From Pseudomonas vancouverensis (GTDB lineage Bacteria; Pseudomonadota; Gammaproteobacteria; Pseudomonadales; Pseudomonadaceae): a DNA stretch of 64,000 bases. Location: NCBI RefSeq assembly GCF_004348895.1, contig NZ_RRZK01000012.1, positions 62,001 through 126,000 on the forward strand. The letters run 5' to 3'. Both the position numbers and the translations under genes were made by a program. The notes beneath the pieces were generated by a model. The model searched no databases and was not told the origin of the DNA. It worked only from the letters and a program-made list of their open reading frames with translations. Below, one piece after another: positions 20,841 through 30,396 of this stretch (within the stretch, counting starts at the first letter, position 1; the number at the start of each line of letters is the position of its first letter).

Positions 20841-21857
20841 ATGTCGGAAAAAGACACCATTTCCATGCAACTGGTGCGTGAGGCGCTGGCGCAAAGCTGT
20901 GCGCCGGGTGCAGCCACCGAAGAGGTGTTGAGCAAGGTTGGCATCGACCCCGCGTTGCTGCACAGAAGTGACGCCCGGGTGCCGGCCAGCGCTTATGCGC
21001 GGTTGTGGCGATTGCTCGCGCGGCGTGGCGATGACGAGTTTTTCGGCATGGACCCACGCCGGCTCAAGTCCGGCAGTTTCGAGTTCCTCTGCCGTAGCGC
21101 CATGGTCCAGCCCACGCTGGCGGCGGGATTGACCAGTGGCCTGGGGTTTCTGTCATTGATGCTGGAAAACATGCCGGCACAGTGGGTACGTCAGCAAAGC
21201 CTGGCGGAAGTCGTGTTGCTGGAAGACGACAAACAACCGCGCCGGGCCTTCACCTATTTCACCTACTGGATGATCGTTCACGGCGTCGCCTGCTGGTTGG
21301 CGGGGCGGCGAATTCCCATCCTTGCCATCGAGCTGCGTTGTCCGCGGCCGGACTTCTGTGATGATTACCAGGTGATGTTTTCCGAAAACCTGCGTTTTGA
21401 TCGCCCGCGTACCCGGATGATTTTCTCGGCCGATTGCCTGGACCTGCCGATCAAGCGCAGCCCGGAAGAACTCAAGCGATTCCTCAGCCTTGCCCCGGCC
21501 AACATCCTGGTGAGGTACCGCGATCCGCAAAGCCTGGCCAGCCGCATCAAGCAGGATCTACGGCAGTTGCCCGCCGAGCTCTGGCCGGAAACCGAGGCCC
21601 TGGCCCAGCGCCTGTGCATGTCCGCCTCGACCTTGCGTCGGCGCTTGGCCGAAGAAGGCCAGACCTATCAGGGGCTCAAGGACAGTGTGCGCAAGGAACT
21701 GGCGATCGTCTGGCTCGCCGAGCCATCGATCAGTTTCGTCGAGATCGCCATGCGCCTGGGCTTTGCCGACGTCAGTTCGTTCTACAAAGCGTTTCGCAAG
21801 TGGTCGGGTTCGAATCCGGGGCATTACCGCAGCCTGATACTCAACGAGGCTGAGTAG
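20841..21857 (+). CDS. AraC family regulator with arabinose_bd-type N-terminus
   Basis: 338 residues from ATG 20841 with CAGG upstream. The N-terminal domain (about 20-200) is of the arabinose_bd type found in OruR/ArgR-like Pseudomonas regulators (DPALLHRSDARVPASAYARLW). The C-terminal AraC double HTH (about 240-335) is clear, with RLCMSASTLRRRLAEEGQTY and IAMRLGFADVSSFYKAFRKW and the final GSNPGHYR. Target genes are not evident from the neighbours; it converges on the GNAT gene with a 2-base gap. Confidence 0.88.
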   Translation: MSEKDTISMQLVREALAQSCAPGAATEEVLSKVGIDPALLHRSDARVPASAYARLWRLLARRGDDEFFGMDPRRLKSGSFEFLCRSAMVQPTLAAGLTSGLGFLSLMLENMPAQWVRQQSLAEVVLLEDDKQPRRAFTYFTYWMIVHGVACWLAGRRIPILAIELRCPRPDFCDDYQVMFSENLRFDRPRTRMIFSADCLDLPIKRSPEELKRFLSLAPANILVRYRDPQSLASRIKQDLRQLPAELWPETEALAQRLCMSASTLRRRLAEEGQTYQGLKDSVRKELAIVWLAEPSISFVEIAMRLGFADVSSFYKAFRKWSGSNPGHYRSLILNEAE

Positions 21858-21859
21858 TC

Positions 21860-22423
21860 TCAGCGGCGCGACTGCCATTCTTCACGGGTGATTTCCCAGG
21901 TTTCCTTGGGCAACAGGCCGGCGACAAACTGACCCTCTTCGGTGTGAATCAAGCGCATGCCCGTGCGCTCGGAAAGCTTGCGCGAGCCCAGGTTAGACGC
22001 GGCCTTGGGCACGCGGAGCACGCGTTGATCAAGCGCCGTGAACCAGTATTCGGTGACAGCAGCACTGGCTTCACTCATCAAGCCTTGACCTTGCCATTGG
22101 GGGCCAAGCCAGAAACCACGGTTGTTGTCGGGTTCGGACATCAGGCTGATGTTGCCGATCAGTTGCTCGGGGGCGGTTTTGAGGCGAATGGACCAGTGCC
22201 ATTCCTCACCGCGAGCAATCGCCGGCAGCGCATTGTCACGCAAATAGCTCAGCGCGCCGTCAGCCGGGTAGGGCCACGGCACCAGGGCGTTGAGATAGCG
22301 CACCACTTCCCAGTGCGGGAATTGTTGCTGGATGGCGTCGGCGTCTGCCAGCTCCAGCGGGCGCAGGATCAGGCGTTCGGTATAGAGCGTCGGTACGGCG
22401 TCCATGTTCAGGCATTGCTCCAT
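21860..22423 (-). CDS. GNAT family N-acetyltransferase (RimJ/RimL type)
   Basis: 187 residues. It opens with the RimJ-type TERLILRPLELADADAIQQ strand and helix, followed by WSIRLKTAPEQLIGNISL and the acetyl-CoA loop region FWLGPQWQGQGLMSEASAAV, then NLGSRKLSERTGM. Acetyl acceptor unknown. Two starts are possible: ATG 22423 (MEQCLNMDAV) or ATG 22405 (MDAVPTLY, GGAG 12 bases upstream). I give the longer form with low certainty. It follows the LEA-type lipoprotein gene by about 10 bases. Confidence 0.82.
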   Translation of the reverse strand: MEQCLNMDAVPTLYTERLILRPLELADADAIQQQFPHWEVVRYLNALVPWPYPADGALSYLRDNALPAIARGEEWHWSIRLKTAPEQLIGNISLMSEPDNNRGFWLGPQWQGQGLMSEASAAVTEYWFTALDQRVLRVPKAASNLGSRKLSERTGMRLIHTEEGQFVAGLLPKETWEITREEWQSRR

Positions 22424-22433
22424 GCAGGCAGGC

Positions 22434-22904
22434 TCATCGACTGCCGGTGGCGACCCCCGGCAGGTTGAGCGTGCCACTATCGACGAAACGCGTGGTGTTG
22501 AACACCCCACCGGACAGCTTGCCGCGCAGGACATAGGGCATGTTGTTGAGGGTCTTCATCTGGCTGATGCCGTAGGTCTGGCGGATCACCGAGAACGCCG
22601 AAACGCTCACCGGTACCGTGACCACCGTGTCCGAGAAGCGTCCGATTTCGCCGCGTTCATCGCTGACCCCAGAGGCGAACGGCTGACCGTTGATGTCCAG
22701 GTCCAGGGCGACGCCGCTGTAGGTAAGGACGTTGTCATTGGGGTTCTGCACGCGGATCTTCACGGCAAAACGCACCTCCATGCCCTGGCCTTGCAAGGGC
22801 TCGACCCCGACCACGTTGATTCTCACCGGATCGCGGTTGGGCAATGACGAACAGGCGCTCAGAGCGAGCAGGGAGGACAGGATTACCGCGTGGACGCTGC
22901 GCAT
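22434..22904 (-). CDS. LEA type 2 (LEA14-like) lipoprotein
   Basis: 156 residues. Signal peptide with lipobox LSAC at residues 15-18, so anchored to the envelope by Cys18. The remainder matches the LEA14/WHy-like beta fold: VVGVEPLQGQGMEVRFAVKIRVQNPNDNVL, GVALDLDINGQPFASG, VPVSV. Function of the bacterial family is not established, though stress protection has been suggested. On the same strand as the GNAT gene and 59 bases after the NCS2 permease region. Confidence 0.87.
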   Translation of the reverse strand: MRSVHAVILSSLLALSACSSLPNRDPVRINVVGVEPLQGQGMEVRFAVKIRVQNPNDNVLTYSGVALDLDINGQPFASGVSDERGEIGRFSDTVVTVPVSVSAFSVIRQTYGISQMKTLNNMPYVLRGKLSGGVFNTTRFVDSGTLNLPGVATGSR

Positions 22905-22963
22905 GGGCGTGCTCTCGAATGGAATAGGGCTGTACCGCCAGCACGGTTCAGCCCTGAGCCGTT

Positions 22964-24439
22964 CTAGCGGTTTGACTGTGCGACCACCGTAGCCGGGGTC
23001 GGTTCACCCTTGGCTGGCATATCCGGGTTCTGCATCACCTGGAGGACCGAGGCTTCCGGGTCGAATTCGTCTTCTTCCAGCTCGATGAATTCTTCGGGCA
23101 GGAAGATATTCAAAACGATAGCGCACAGCGCGCCAACGGTGATGGGCGATTCGAAAATGTTGTGCAGTGCCTTGGGCAGTTCACGCAACACTTCCGGCAC
23201 CGCAGCCACGCCCAGGCCCATGCCGATGGAAATCGACACGATCAGCATGTTGCGCCGATGCAGGCCCGCTTCGGCAAGAATCTTGATCCCGGCAACGGCT
23301 ACTGTGCCGAACATCACTAACTCGGCACCGCCCAATACGGGCTTGGGCATCAGTTGCAGCACGGCGCCGATCATCGGGAACAGGCCAAGGATCACCAACA
23401 GTCCGGCGATGAAGAACGCCACGTAACGACTGGCAACGCCGGTGAGCTGAATCACCCCGTTGTTCTGGGCGAAGGTCACCATCGGCATGCTGTTGAATAC
23501 GGCTGCCATCGCCGAGTTGAGGCCGTCGGCGAGCAGGCCGGACTTGATCCGGCGGATGTAGACCGGGCCTTTCACCGGCTGACGGGAAATCATCGAGTTG
23601 GCCGTCAGGTCGCCAGCGGCTTCCAGCGGCGACACCAGGAAAATCACTGCCACCGGCACGAACGCCACCCAGTCGAACGAAAAGCCGTACTTGAACGGCA
23701 CCGGCACGCTCACCAGTGGTACTTCGGGCAGGCTGTTGAAATCCACGACGCCCATCAACCAGGCAACGACGTAGCCAATCGTCAGGCCGATGACGATTGC
23801 GCCCAGGCGCAGGAACGGCACATCGACCCGGTTCAATACGACGATGGTGCCCAGCACCAGTGCTGCCAACGCGATATGGCTGGCAGCACCAAGGTCCGGC
23901 GCGCCGAAACCGCCGGCGATGTCGGTCATCGCCACCTTGATCAGTGACAGGCCCATGAGGGTGATGATGGTGCCGGTTACAACAGGGGTGATCAGCATCC
24001 GTAGCTTGCCGATGAACTGGCTCAACACCACCTCGATAAACGCTGCGAAGAAGCACACGCCGAAAATGGTCGAGAGGATTTCATCGGTTCCGCCGCCGCG
24101 GGCCTTGACCATGAAGCCGGCGCTGAGAATCACGCTGATAAAGGAAAAGCTGGTGCCTTGCAGGCAGAGCAAACCGGAACCAACCGGACCGAAACGGCGC
24201 GCCTGGACAAAGGTGCCGAGGCCGGACACGAACAGCGCCATGCTGATCAGGTAGGGAATTTCGCTTTGCAGGCCGAGGGCGCTGCCCATGATCAGTGTTG
24301 GCGTGATGATGCCGACGAAGCTGGCCAGCACGTGTTGCAGGGCGGCAAACACCGTGGCCGTCAGGTGCGGACGGTCATTGAGGCCGTAGATCAGGTCGTT
24401 GTTGCGTGTTGCTGGGGCTTTTTCGGAGGCGGTCATCAT
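22964..24439 (-). CDS. NCS2 family purine permease (xanthine/urate type)
   Basis: 491 residues from ATG 24439 (a second ATG follows directly), with 12 or more hydrophobic segments. NCS2 motifs: QHVLASFVG in helix 1, LLCLQGTSFSF, the SPLEAAGDLTA helix with its conserved Glu, and FAQNNGVIQLTGVASR, which groups it with XanP/XanQ/UacT-type xanthine or urate:proton symporters rather than uracil permeases. The acidic C-terminal tail (ELEEDEFDPEAS) is cytoplasmic. The exact purine cannot be fixed from sequence. Confidence 0.9.
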   Translation of the reverse strand: MMTASEKAPATRNNDLIYGLNDRPHLTATVFAALQHVLASFVGIITPTLIMGSALGLQSEIPYLISMALFVSGLGTFVQARRFGPVGSGLLCLQGTSFSFISVILSAGFMVKARGGGTDEILSTIFGVCFFAAFIEVVLSQFIGKLRMLITPVVTGTIITLMGLSLIKVAMTDIAGGFGAPDLGAASHIALAALVLGTIVVLNRVDVPFLRLGAIVIGLTIGYVVAWLMGVVDFNSLPEVPLVSVPVPFKYGFSFDWVAFVPVAVIFLVSPLEAAGDLTANSMISRQPVKGPVYIRRIKSGLLADGLNSAMAAVFNSMPMVTFAQNNGVIQLTGVASRYVAFFIAGLLVILGLFPMIGAVLQLMPKPVLGGAELVMFGTVAVAGIKILAEAGLHRRNMLIVSISIGMGLGVAAVPEVLRELPKALHNIFESPITVGALCAIVLNIFLPEEFIELEEDEFDPEASVLQVMQNPDMPAKGEPTPATVVAQSNR

Positions 24440-24529
24440 GGTTTGCGTGCCAGAAGGCGGGCCGGGTCGGAAAATGGAGGCGCAGGATGCCAGAACCACC
24501 CGACCACGGCAAAACAACCTTGGTCTTAC

Positions 24530-25225
24530 TTACAGGCGCGGCGCCAACACTTCGCCGACACTGCGGCGTTTGGCGTGCAGTTCGCTGGCATGGATCAACT
24601 GCTCGAGGTCTTCCGGGGTCACGTCATAAAAGGCTTCCATGTCTGCCAGGGCCAGTTTCAGGTCCTGGGCAGTGATGGCCTGGCTTTCGGGTGCCGGCGT
24701 CAGCACGGCTGGTTCGCTGGCACGCTTGGGGTAACGAACCCGGGTCAGGTTGTTGTAGGCGAGGGCGCAGAGCAGCAGCGTGGTCGCGGCGAGCATCACC
24801 GGTTCCAGGGCTGTCCAGCCCATGGCAATGGTCGCGGGATCAGCCAGTACCAGCGTCAGGGCCAGCGCGCCAGCCGGTGGGTGCAGACAGCGCAGCCAAC
24901 ACATCAGGAACAACGCGATCCCCGCTGCCAGGCCGGCGCTGCCCAAGGTCCGCCCCAGCACATGAGCCATCAGCAATGACACCAGTGCTGCAGTCAAATA
25001 ACCGCCGACAATCGACCAGGGTTGCGCGAGCGCGCCGGAGGAAACGGCAAACAACAGCACCGCCGATGCCCCCAGCGGGCCGATCAGGTGCTGCGCCACC
25101 TCGATGCCGAAGACCTGCGCGCATAACCAGACACTGAGCAGCGTTCCCAACGCCATGCCGATGGCGGCACGGCTCCATTCGGTAGGGCGGGTGTTGATGG
25201 CGGCGGGCAACCAGCGGGCAAACAT
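24530..25225 (-). CDS. HPP family membrane protein
   Basis: 231 residues from ATG 25225 (MFARWLPAAINTRPTEW). The family block LIGPLGASAVLLFAVSSGALAQPW is followed by the eponymous LHPPAGALALTLVL near 125-140. Five or so membrane helices precede a cytoplasmic C-terminal tail of about 60 residues. Some HPP proteins act in nitrite transport in plastids and cyanobacteria; the substrate here is unknown. An upstream in-frame codon at 25261 is possible but less likely. Confidence 0.87.
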   Translation of the reverse strand: MFARWLPAAINTRPTEWSRAAIGMALGTLLSVWLCAQVFGIEVAQHLIGPLGASAVLLFAVSSGALAQPWSIVGGYLTAALVSLLMAHVLGRTLGSAGLAAGIALFLMCWLRCLHPPAGALALTLVLADPATIAMGWTALEPVMLAATTLLLCALAYNNLTRVRYPKRASEPAVLTPAPESQAITAQDLKLALADMEAFYDVTPEDLEQLIHASELHAKRRSVGEVLAPRL

Positions 25226-25260
25226 GGGCGGGAACGCTCCAGAACAGAAAAAGGCAGACA

Positions 25261-25295
25261 AAAAAAAGGCTCAACCGGGCGTCCCGGAAAGCCTT
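25261..25295 (-). terminator. Rho-independent terminator after the MFS gene
   Basis: AAGGCT / AGCCTT outer arms (25266-25271 and 25290-25295) and CCGGG / CCCGG inner arms form a stem; on the minus strand it is followed by seven T. It lies about 90 bases after the stop of the MFS gene and before the HPP gene. Confidence 0.8.
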
Positions 25296-25385
25296 GAAGG
25301 TGTTCCAACTATTGGGGGAGGAACGCGCACAGTGTGCCGTTCAAAAGGATTGCTGACAAATTCATATTAATGCACTTTCAATGCA

Positions 25386-26567
25386 TTAGTTTTGCTTTGA
25401 ATCTTTGCCTCGACCGCTGATGAAACACAGATAGCCGCCAAGTGCGGCAAGCGCACTCATGGCATAGAACATGGTCGGTGCCGGGGTGTGCAGCAGCAGG
25501 AAGCCGCAAATGACTGGGCTGAGTGCTCCGCCGAGCGCGGCGAGATTCTGCGCGCCGTAGTAACTGCCACGCAGTTCTTCCGGGGCCAGGGTGTCGACGA
25601 ACAGAAACTCGGCGGGATAGATGATGGTTTCACCGAGGGTGAAAATGATCATCGCCACGCACCAACTGACCAGGCTATCGGCCAGGCTGAAGCCGATCAG
25701 CCCGAGTATGAACAGCGCGGTGCCGGCGACAATCCACTGCCGCAGGTGCTCGCGCTTGAGCAGGCGACCGATCTGGTATTGCAACAGAATCACGCCGATG
25801 GCATTGCAGGCGAGCAACGCCGCCATGATCTCCATGGTGTGCTGCGGGTTGCTGGTCACCAACAGATATTGCGACAGGTAAAACGTGAAGCGCCCATGCA
25901 CCACGGTGCTCAACAAGCAGCCGATGGTGAACAGGATCAGCGTGCGATCGTTTTTCAGGGTGACCAGGGTCTTGAGAAAGCTTTGCGCCTGTTGCCTGAC
26001 GGGCACGCCTTGAGTGTCACGGGTAATGCCGGTCAGCAGAAAAATGCTGAAGAAGGCGATGGTGGCGGCAATCAGGAACGGCGCAGTGGCGTACACACCG
26101 GCGATCAACACGCCCAGCATCGGGCCGACCGCATAGCCGATGTTGGTCAGGGTGTAGTTCAGGGAGAACGCCTTGGCGCGCTGGCCCACGGGCAGGTTTT
26201 CACTGAGGATGGCTTTTGAGCCGATTAGGAACAATGCGGTCGCGGTTTCGGTGATGATCAGGGTGAGCGTGGTGAGATAGAGGTTTTCGGCAAACGTCAG
26301 CAGCACCAGGCCGATGGCACTGGACAGCATCGCCACGATCAGCAACCGACGCTTTTCGAAACGATCGAGGATGTAGCCGCCATACAGCGACAGCAGGGTG
26401 GCGACAAATACCGCGATGCCCAGCAACAGCCCGACGTCCTGTTGGTTGAGGCCGAGCTTGCCGCTGACGAATAGCGTCAGCAACGGGCTGGTCAGGGCAC
26501 GGCTGATCACGATGGTCAGCGAGCAGATCAGCAGGCGGCGGATCAGCGGGGAGTAGGTTGCGGCCAC
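25386..26567 (-). CDS. MFS transporter
   Basis: About 393 residues and 12 hydrophobic segments. The loop 2-3 motif is GGYILDRFEKRR, after LNQQDVGLLLGIAVFVATLLSLY; the second half has FTLGETIIYPAEFLFVDTLAP and LRGSYYGAQNLAALGGALSP, like MdtH/YdeE-type drug efflux members. The frame opens with TTG at 26591, but GTG at 26567 (protein MAATYSPLIRRLL) has AAGGA 11 bases upstream and is preferred. Transcribed alone, with a terminator after it. Confidence 0.85.
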   Translation of the reverse strand: MAATYSPLIRRLLICSLTIVISRALTSPLLTLFVSGKLGLNQQDVGLLLGIAVFVATLLSLYGGYILDRFEKRRLLIVAMLSSAIGLVLLTFAENLYLTTLTLIITETATALFLIGSKAILSENLPVGQRAKAFSLNYTLTNIGYAVGPMLGVLIAGVYATAPFLIAATIAFFSIFLLTGITRDTQGVPVRQQAQSFLKTLVTLKNDRTLILFTIGCLLSTVVHGRFTFYLSQYLLVTSNPQHTMEIMAALLACNAIGVILLQYQIGRLLKREHLRQWIVAGTALFILGLIGFSLADSLVSWCVAMIIFTLGETIIYPAEFLFVDTLAPEELRGSYYGAQNLAALGGALSPVICGFLLLHTPAPTMFYAMSALAALGGYLCFISGRGKDSKQN

Positions 26568-26594
26568 GGTGGTGAATGTCCTTATGCGCAACCG

Positions 26595-26657
26595 ATGCCG
26601 TTTTTATCGGCATGGCACGACGTCGGTGTCAGGCTGCTACTTTAGCAGCAGCCTGAC
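26595..26657. terminator. Two hairpins between the arn operon end and the MFS gene
   Basis: GTCAGGCTGCT / AGCAGCCTGAC (26628-26638 and 26647-26657) is an 11-base-arm stem 15 bases after the stop of the last arn-linked gene. ATGCCG-TTTTTAT-CGGCAT (26595-26613) is a second one. Neither is followed by a long T run on the minus strand, so termination is likely but not certain. Confidence 0.5.
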
Positions 26658-26671
26658 ATTCACAGCAGTGG

Positions 26672-28273
26672 TCATGAGCCCTGTTTCAGGTGCAGCAGTA
26701 CAAAATCATTCTTGTCGAAACGACCGCTCAGCACCGGTGGCAAGGCGCCGAATGCGGTGCCTTGCAGGGCGTCGTAGACGTTGCGGTCCATCATCAACCA
26801 GGCCGGCCCCTTGAGGTTCTCCAGTTGCAGAGTGTCGTAGGTGAATACCGGTTTCAGGTCCTGCTTGATGTTGACCATGAACTTGATGGCCTTGGCGTCC
26901 TTACCCATCTGGTGCATCACCAGTGGCGCGGGCTCTTTCTCGATAAGTTCGAACGCCGCCTGGCTGAAGGTCCGGGTATCGTACAGTTCGCGTTGAACGG
27001 GTTCGAACTGCAAAATATAAAACGACCACAGCGCGAGCACTGCACAAGCGGCCAGCACCTGCGCCCGCCAGTCACGCCAGCGCGGCTGGAGCAACACCGT
27101 CAGGGCAGCCGCTTGCAGCAGGCTGAGGATGACGAAAAGGGAAGGGAGGTGTGTCACTTCATCAGGGAATTTGTGGCGCAGCACCAGCAAACCGACCATC
27201 AGCGAGCCGGGAATCAGCAGGCACAGGGCCTGTATCAATCCCCGCAGCCAGGCGAACAGGCGACCTTCAGCGGCCTGGAATGGATAGGCCGCGACAATTG
27301 CCGCCATCGGCAACATGGGCAGTACGTAGCGGGCTTTCTTCGCCTGGGGAATGGACAGGCCGATCATCACGATGAGACCTGCGGCCACGCAATACATCAC
27401 CAAGCGCGATGCCGGTCCGGTATCCCGAGGGCGGCTCAAGGCCATGGCAATTAATGCCAACACGGCCAGCGGCCAGGCCAACGCATAGTTGCCCACTGAA
27501 CTGGTGAAGTAATACAGCAAATCACCGCTGCCTTCGCTGCCATCCATGCGTCCCATGAACTGCATGCGAATCACGTCCTGCAGGAATCCCGGCCCGCCAC
27601 TGACATCCGCCAGCCACAACATCAGCCCGATGCATCCGGCCAGCAACGCCGAAGCCAACAGGCCAAAGACCAACAGGCGGCGCCACTGAAGCTCTATCAG
27701 TAGATAGCTGCAAAGTACTCCCGTAGGAATCACCAGGCCGATAGGTCCCCGAATCCAGAAACCGAGTACCAGCAGGGCGAAGATCATCACCCAGCGACGC
27801 CGCGCGGCGAAATGGTCGGCAGCGTAGCCCAGGTAAAACACGGCGAAGGTCACGGCGGCGAGCATCAGGTCCAGCGAGACGGCGCGGGTTTCAGTGATGA
27901 AGGTATTGGTCAGCAGCAGCAAGGCGATGCTCAGCAACGCCCAGCGTGTGGAGTAGGGCGCCAGCAGGCGGTACATCAAGGTAACGATGACCGCTGCGGC
28001 GATGGCGCTCGGCAACCAGGCGGTCAGGCTGGAGACCTGGCCGAACGGTAGCGAGAGCACCCAGATGAACAGTGTGGAAAGCCCGGAATAATCTGCGTAG
28101 GGCTCGCCGTAGGTCGTGGGGAAAAACGACGGGCCATTGCGCAGCATTTCCTGGGCGAACAGCACGAAACGCGAGTCGAAACCGATCGCCGCCTGGTGAT
28201 AGACCCCTGCGCAAAACAACAAGAGCGCCAACAACCCCAGCGCGAGGGACTGATGACGGATGCGAGGGGCCAT
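26672..28273 (-). CDS. Divergent GT39/ArnT-like membrane glycosyltransferase
   Basis: 533 residues from ATG 28273 (MAPRIRHQSLALG), starting 4 bases after ugd stops, so it is the last gene of the arn operon. Twelve or so hydrophobic segments and a periplasmic C-terminal domain of about 100 residues. The first loop has FDSRFVLFAQEM and GEPYADYSGLSTLFIW where ArnT has [10 protein letters not shown] and [10 protein letters not shown]; the arrangement of the acidic residue and Arg is kept but the sequence is clearly different. It therefore belongs to the polyprenyl-phosphate-sugar-dependent GT-C superfamily, but donor and acceptor are unknown. It is not part of the standard seven-gene arn set. Confidence 0.85.
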   Translation of the reverse strand: MAPRIRHQSLALGLLALLLFCAGVYHQAAIGFDSRFVLFAQEMLRNGPSFFPTTYGEPYADYSGLSTLFIWVLSLPFGQVSSLTAWLPSAIAAAVIVTLMYRLLAPYSTRWALLSIALLLLTNTFITETRAVSLDLMLAAVTFAVFYLGYAADHFAARRRWVMIFALLVLGFWIRGPIGLVIPTGVLCSYLLIELQWRRLLVFGLLASALLAGCIGLMLWLADVSGGPGFLQDVIRMQFMGRMDGSEGSGDLLYYFTSSVGNYALAWPLAVLALIAMALSRPRDTGPASRLVMYCVAAGLIVMIGLSIPQAKKARYVLPMLPMAAIVAAYPFQAAEGRLFAWLRGLIQALCLLIPGSLMVGLLVLRHKFPDEVTHLPSLFVILSLLQAAALTVLLQPRWRDWRAQVLAACAVLALWSFYILQFEPVQRELYDTRTFSQAAFELIEKEPAPLVMHQMGKDAKAIKFMVNIKQDLKPVFTYDTLQLENLKGPAWLMMDRNVYDALQGTAFGALPPVLSGRFDKNDFVLLHLKQGS

Positions 28274-28277
28274 GATG

Positions 28278-29657
28278 TCAGGCCACCACTGCGTCGCTGG
28301 ACCATTGCTGGTACGGAATCGGCAACTTGCTCGATTCACCGCGGCCCATCGGGAAGTAGGTGAAACCGCTACGTGCCAGGCGATCGGCATCGAACAGGTT
28401 GCGCCCGTCGAAAATCACCGGGGCCTTCAAGCGTTGTTGCAGCAGGTCGAAGTCCGGTGCCTTGAACTGTTGCCATTCGGTGCAGATGATCAGCGCGTCA
28501 GCTTCGGTCAGCACCGATTCCGGCGTGCCCATGAGCATCAGCTTCGACTCATTGGGGTAGAGTTTTTGGGTTTCCTGCATCGCCTCTGGGTCGTACGCCC
28601 GTACGTTGGCGCCTGCGGCAAACAGCGATTCAAGCAGCACGCGGCTTGGGGCATCGCGCATGTCATCGGTGTTCGGTTTGAAGGCCAGGCCCCACAAAGC
28701 GAAGGTCTTGCCGCGCAGGTCACCTTTGTAGAACGCCTTGATGCGTTCGAACAGCTTGTGTTTCTGCCGCTCGTTGATGGCCTCGACGGCTTGCAGCAAG
28801 TCGCTGGAACAGTGGGCTTCTTCAGCGCTGTGGATCAGGGCGCGCATGTCCTTGGGGAAACACGAACCACCGTAGCCGCAGCCCGGGTAGATGAAGTGGT
28901 AGCCGATACGCGAGTCGGCACCGATGCCCAGGCGCACCGATTCGATGTCGGCGCCCAGGTGTTCGGCCAGTTCGGCGATCTGGTTGATGAAGCTGATCTT
29001 GGTCGCCAGCATGCAGTTGGCGGCGTACTTGGTCAGCTCGGCACTGCGCAGGTCCATGAACATGATGCGATCATGGTTGCGGTTGAACGGGGCGTACAGG
29101 TCGCGCATGACGTCGCGCACTTCCTCACGCTCGCAACCGACCACGATCCGGTCCGGACGGCGGCAGTCGGAAACGGCCGAGCCTTCCTTGAGGAATTCGG
29201 GGTTGGAGACGATATCGAACTGCAGCTGGCGGCCGGCCGCCAGCAGGCACTTGTCGATGTGCGCGCGCAGGGCGTCACCGGTGCCGACCGGGACGGTGGA
29301 TTTTTCCACCAGGATCGCCGGTTCCTCACGGTGACGGGCCACCGCGTCGCCTACCGACATCACATAACGCAAGTCTGCCGAACCATCGTCCCGCGACGGG
29401 GTGCCGACGGCAATGAACAGCACCTCGCCATGCTGCACCGCGAATTTTTCATCGCTGGTGAAACTCAGGCGCTTGCTGTCCAGGCCTTCACGTACCAGGC
29501 TGGCCAGTCCAGGCTCGAAAATACTCACGTGGCCCTGCTTGAGCAGTTCCACTTTTTTCTCGTCGACGTCCATGCACACCACGTCGTGGCCCACTTCTGC
29601 CAGCACCGCGGCCTGCACCAGGCCTACATAACCACTACCAAACACACTGATTTTCAT
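28278..29657 (-). CDS. ugd: UDP-glucose 6-dehydrogenase
   Basis: Makes UDP-glucuronate, the substrate of ArnA, from UDP-glucose and two NAD+. 459 residues from ATG 29657. N-terminal Rossmann motif [19 protein letters not shown], the catalytic cysteine in [14 protein letters not shown] near residue 260, and the C-terminal [20 protein letters not shown] block. Its start overlaps the arnF stop by 4 bases, tying precursor supply to the operon. Confidence 0.95.
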   Translation of the reverse strand: MKISVFGSGYVGLVQAAVLAEVGHDVVCMDVDEKKVELLKQGHVSIFEPGLASLVREGLDSKRLSFTSDEKFAVQHGEVLFIAVGTPSRDDGSADLRYVMSVGDAVARHREEPAILVEKSTVPVGTGDALRAHIDKCLLAAGRQLQFDIVSNPEFLKEGSAVSDCRRPDRIVVGCEREEVRDVMRDLYAPFNRNHDRIMFMDLRSAELTKYAANCMLATKISFINQIAELAEHLGADIESVRLGIGADSRIGYHFIYPGCGYGGSCFPKDMRALIHSAEEAHCSSDLLQAVEAINERQKHKLFERIKAFYKGDLRGKTFALWGLAFKPNTDDMRDAPSRVLLESLFAAGANVRAYDPEAMQETQKLYPNESKLMLMGTPESVLTEADALIICTEWQQFKAPDFDLLQQRLKAPVIFDGRNLFDADRLARSGFTYFPMGRGESSKLPIPYQQWSSDAVVA

Positions 29658-30055
29658 GGAGCACTCCTTAATTCGGGCGCACGAGCAGATCGAGAATTGA
29701 TGGTGATAACGCCGAGGATGACCAGTGCCACCCCAAGGCTTTTGGAAAGACTGAAGGCTTCGTTGAACACCGGCAGGCTCGCGGCCAGCAGGTACACCAG
29801 CGCGTAGCTGATGCTCAACAGCGAGTAGGCCCGGCCCAATGGCAGATCGCGCAGGGCGAACAGCCAGCAGAGCATCGACATGGCGTAAGCCAGGATTGCG
29901 GCGAAAACCACCGCCACGGCGCCCAGGTCGATGGGGGCTGTGAGCCATTGCTCAGGAGACGGCAGGTGACTCATGCTCCAGCGCATGCCCAGTTGGGCGG
30001 CGCTGACCAGTCCGACGCTGCCCAGGGCAAAGCAGATTCCACGCCGTACGTTCAT
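29654..30055 (-). CDS. arnF: ArnF, subunit of the undecaprenyl-P-aminoarabinose flippase
   Basis: 133-residue small membrane protein of the SMR-like fold with four helices. The [21 protein letters not shown] block of ArnF is present. Works with ArnE to move undecaprenyl-phosphate-L-Ara4N (N-deformylated form) across the inner membrane. Start ATG 30055 overlaps the arnE stop by 4 bases; the open frame extends upstream to 30268 inside arnE and is not used. Confidence 0.9.
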   Translation of the reverse strand: MNVRRGICFALGSVGLVSAAQLGMRWSMSHLPSPEQWLTAPIDLGAVAVVFAAILAYAMSMLCWLFALRDLPLGRAYSLLSISYALVYLLAASLPVFNEAFSLSKSLGVALVILGVITINSRSARAPELRSAP

Positions 30056-30396
30056 GCGTGCTGCCCCAGCAAAGCCACACCACCGATCACCAGCGCGACG
30101 CCGAACCAGTGGCGCCGGTCGATGGTTTCGTGGAATACAAAGCGCGCTACCAGGGTGATCAGCACGAAGTTCAAACTCAGCATCGGGTAGGCGACGCCGA
30201 CTTCCAGGCGCTGCAGTACCAGCAACCACACCAGCAGGCCCATGCCCAGGCACGCCAGTGCCAGCCACAACCAGGGCGAACGTAGCTTGTCCGCCCAGCC
30301 CGATGGTTGGTCGCGCCAGCTTTCAACAGCGTACTTCTGGGCGATCTGGCCCATGCAGGTCAGCAGGCAGGCAACCAGGAGCAATAGCAGGCTCAT
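30052..30396 (-). CDS. arnE: ArnE, subunit of the undecaprenyl-P-aminoarabinose flippase
   Basis: 114-residue EamA/SMR-type protein with four helices. [11 protein letters not shown] follows helix 1; later come [25 protein letters not shown], then [21 protein letters not shown] and [18 protein letters not shown]. Pairs with ArnF; 4-base overlaps with arnT upstream and arnF downstream. Confidence 0.9.
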   Translation of the reverse strand: MSLLLLLVACLLTCMGQIAQKYAVESWRDQPSGWADKLRSPWLWLALACLGMGLLVWLLVLQRLEVGVAYPMLSLNFVLITLVARFVFHETIDRRHWFGVALVIGGVALLGQHA

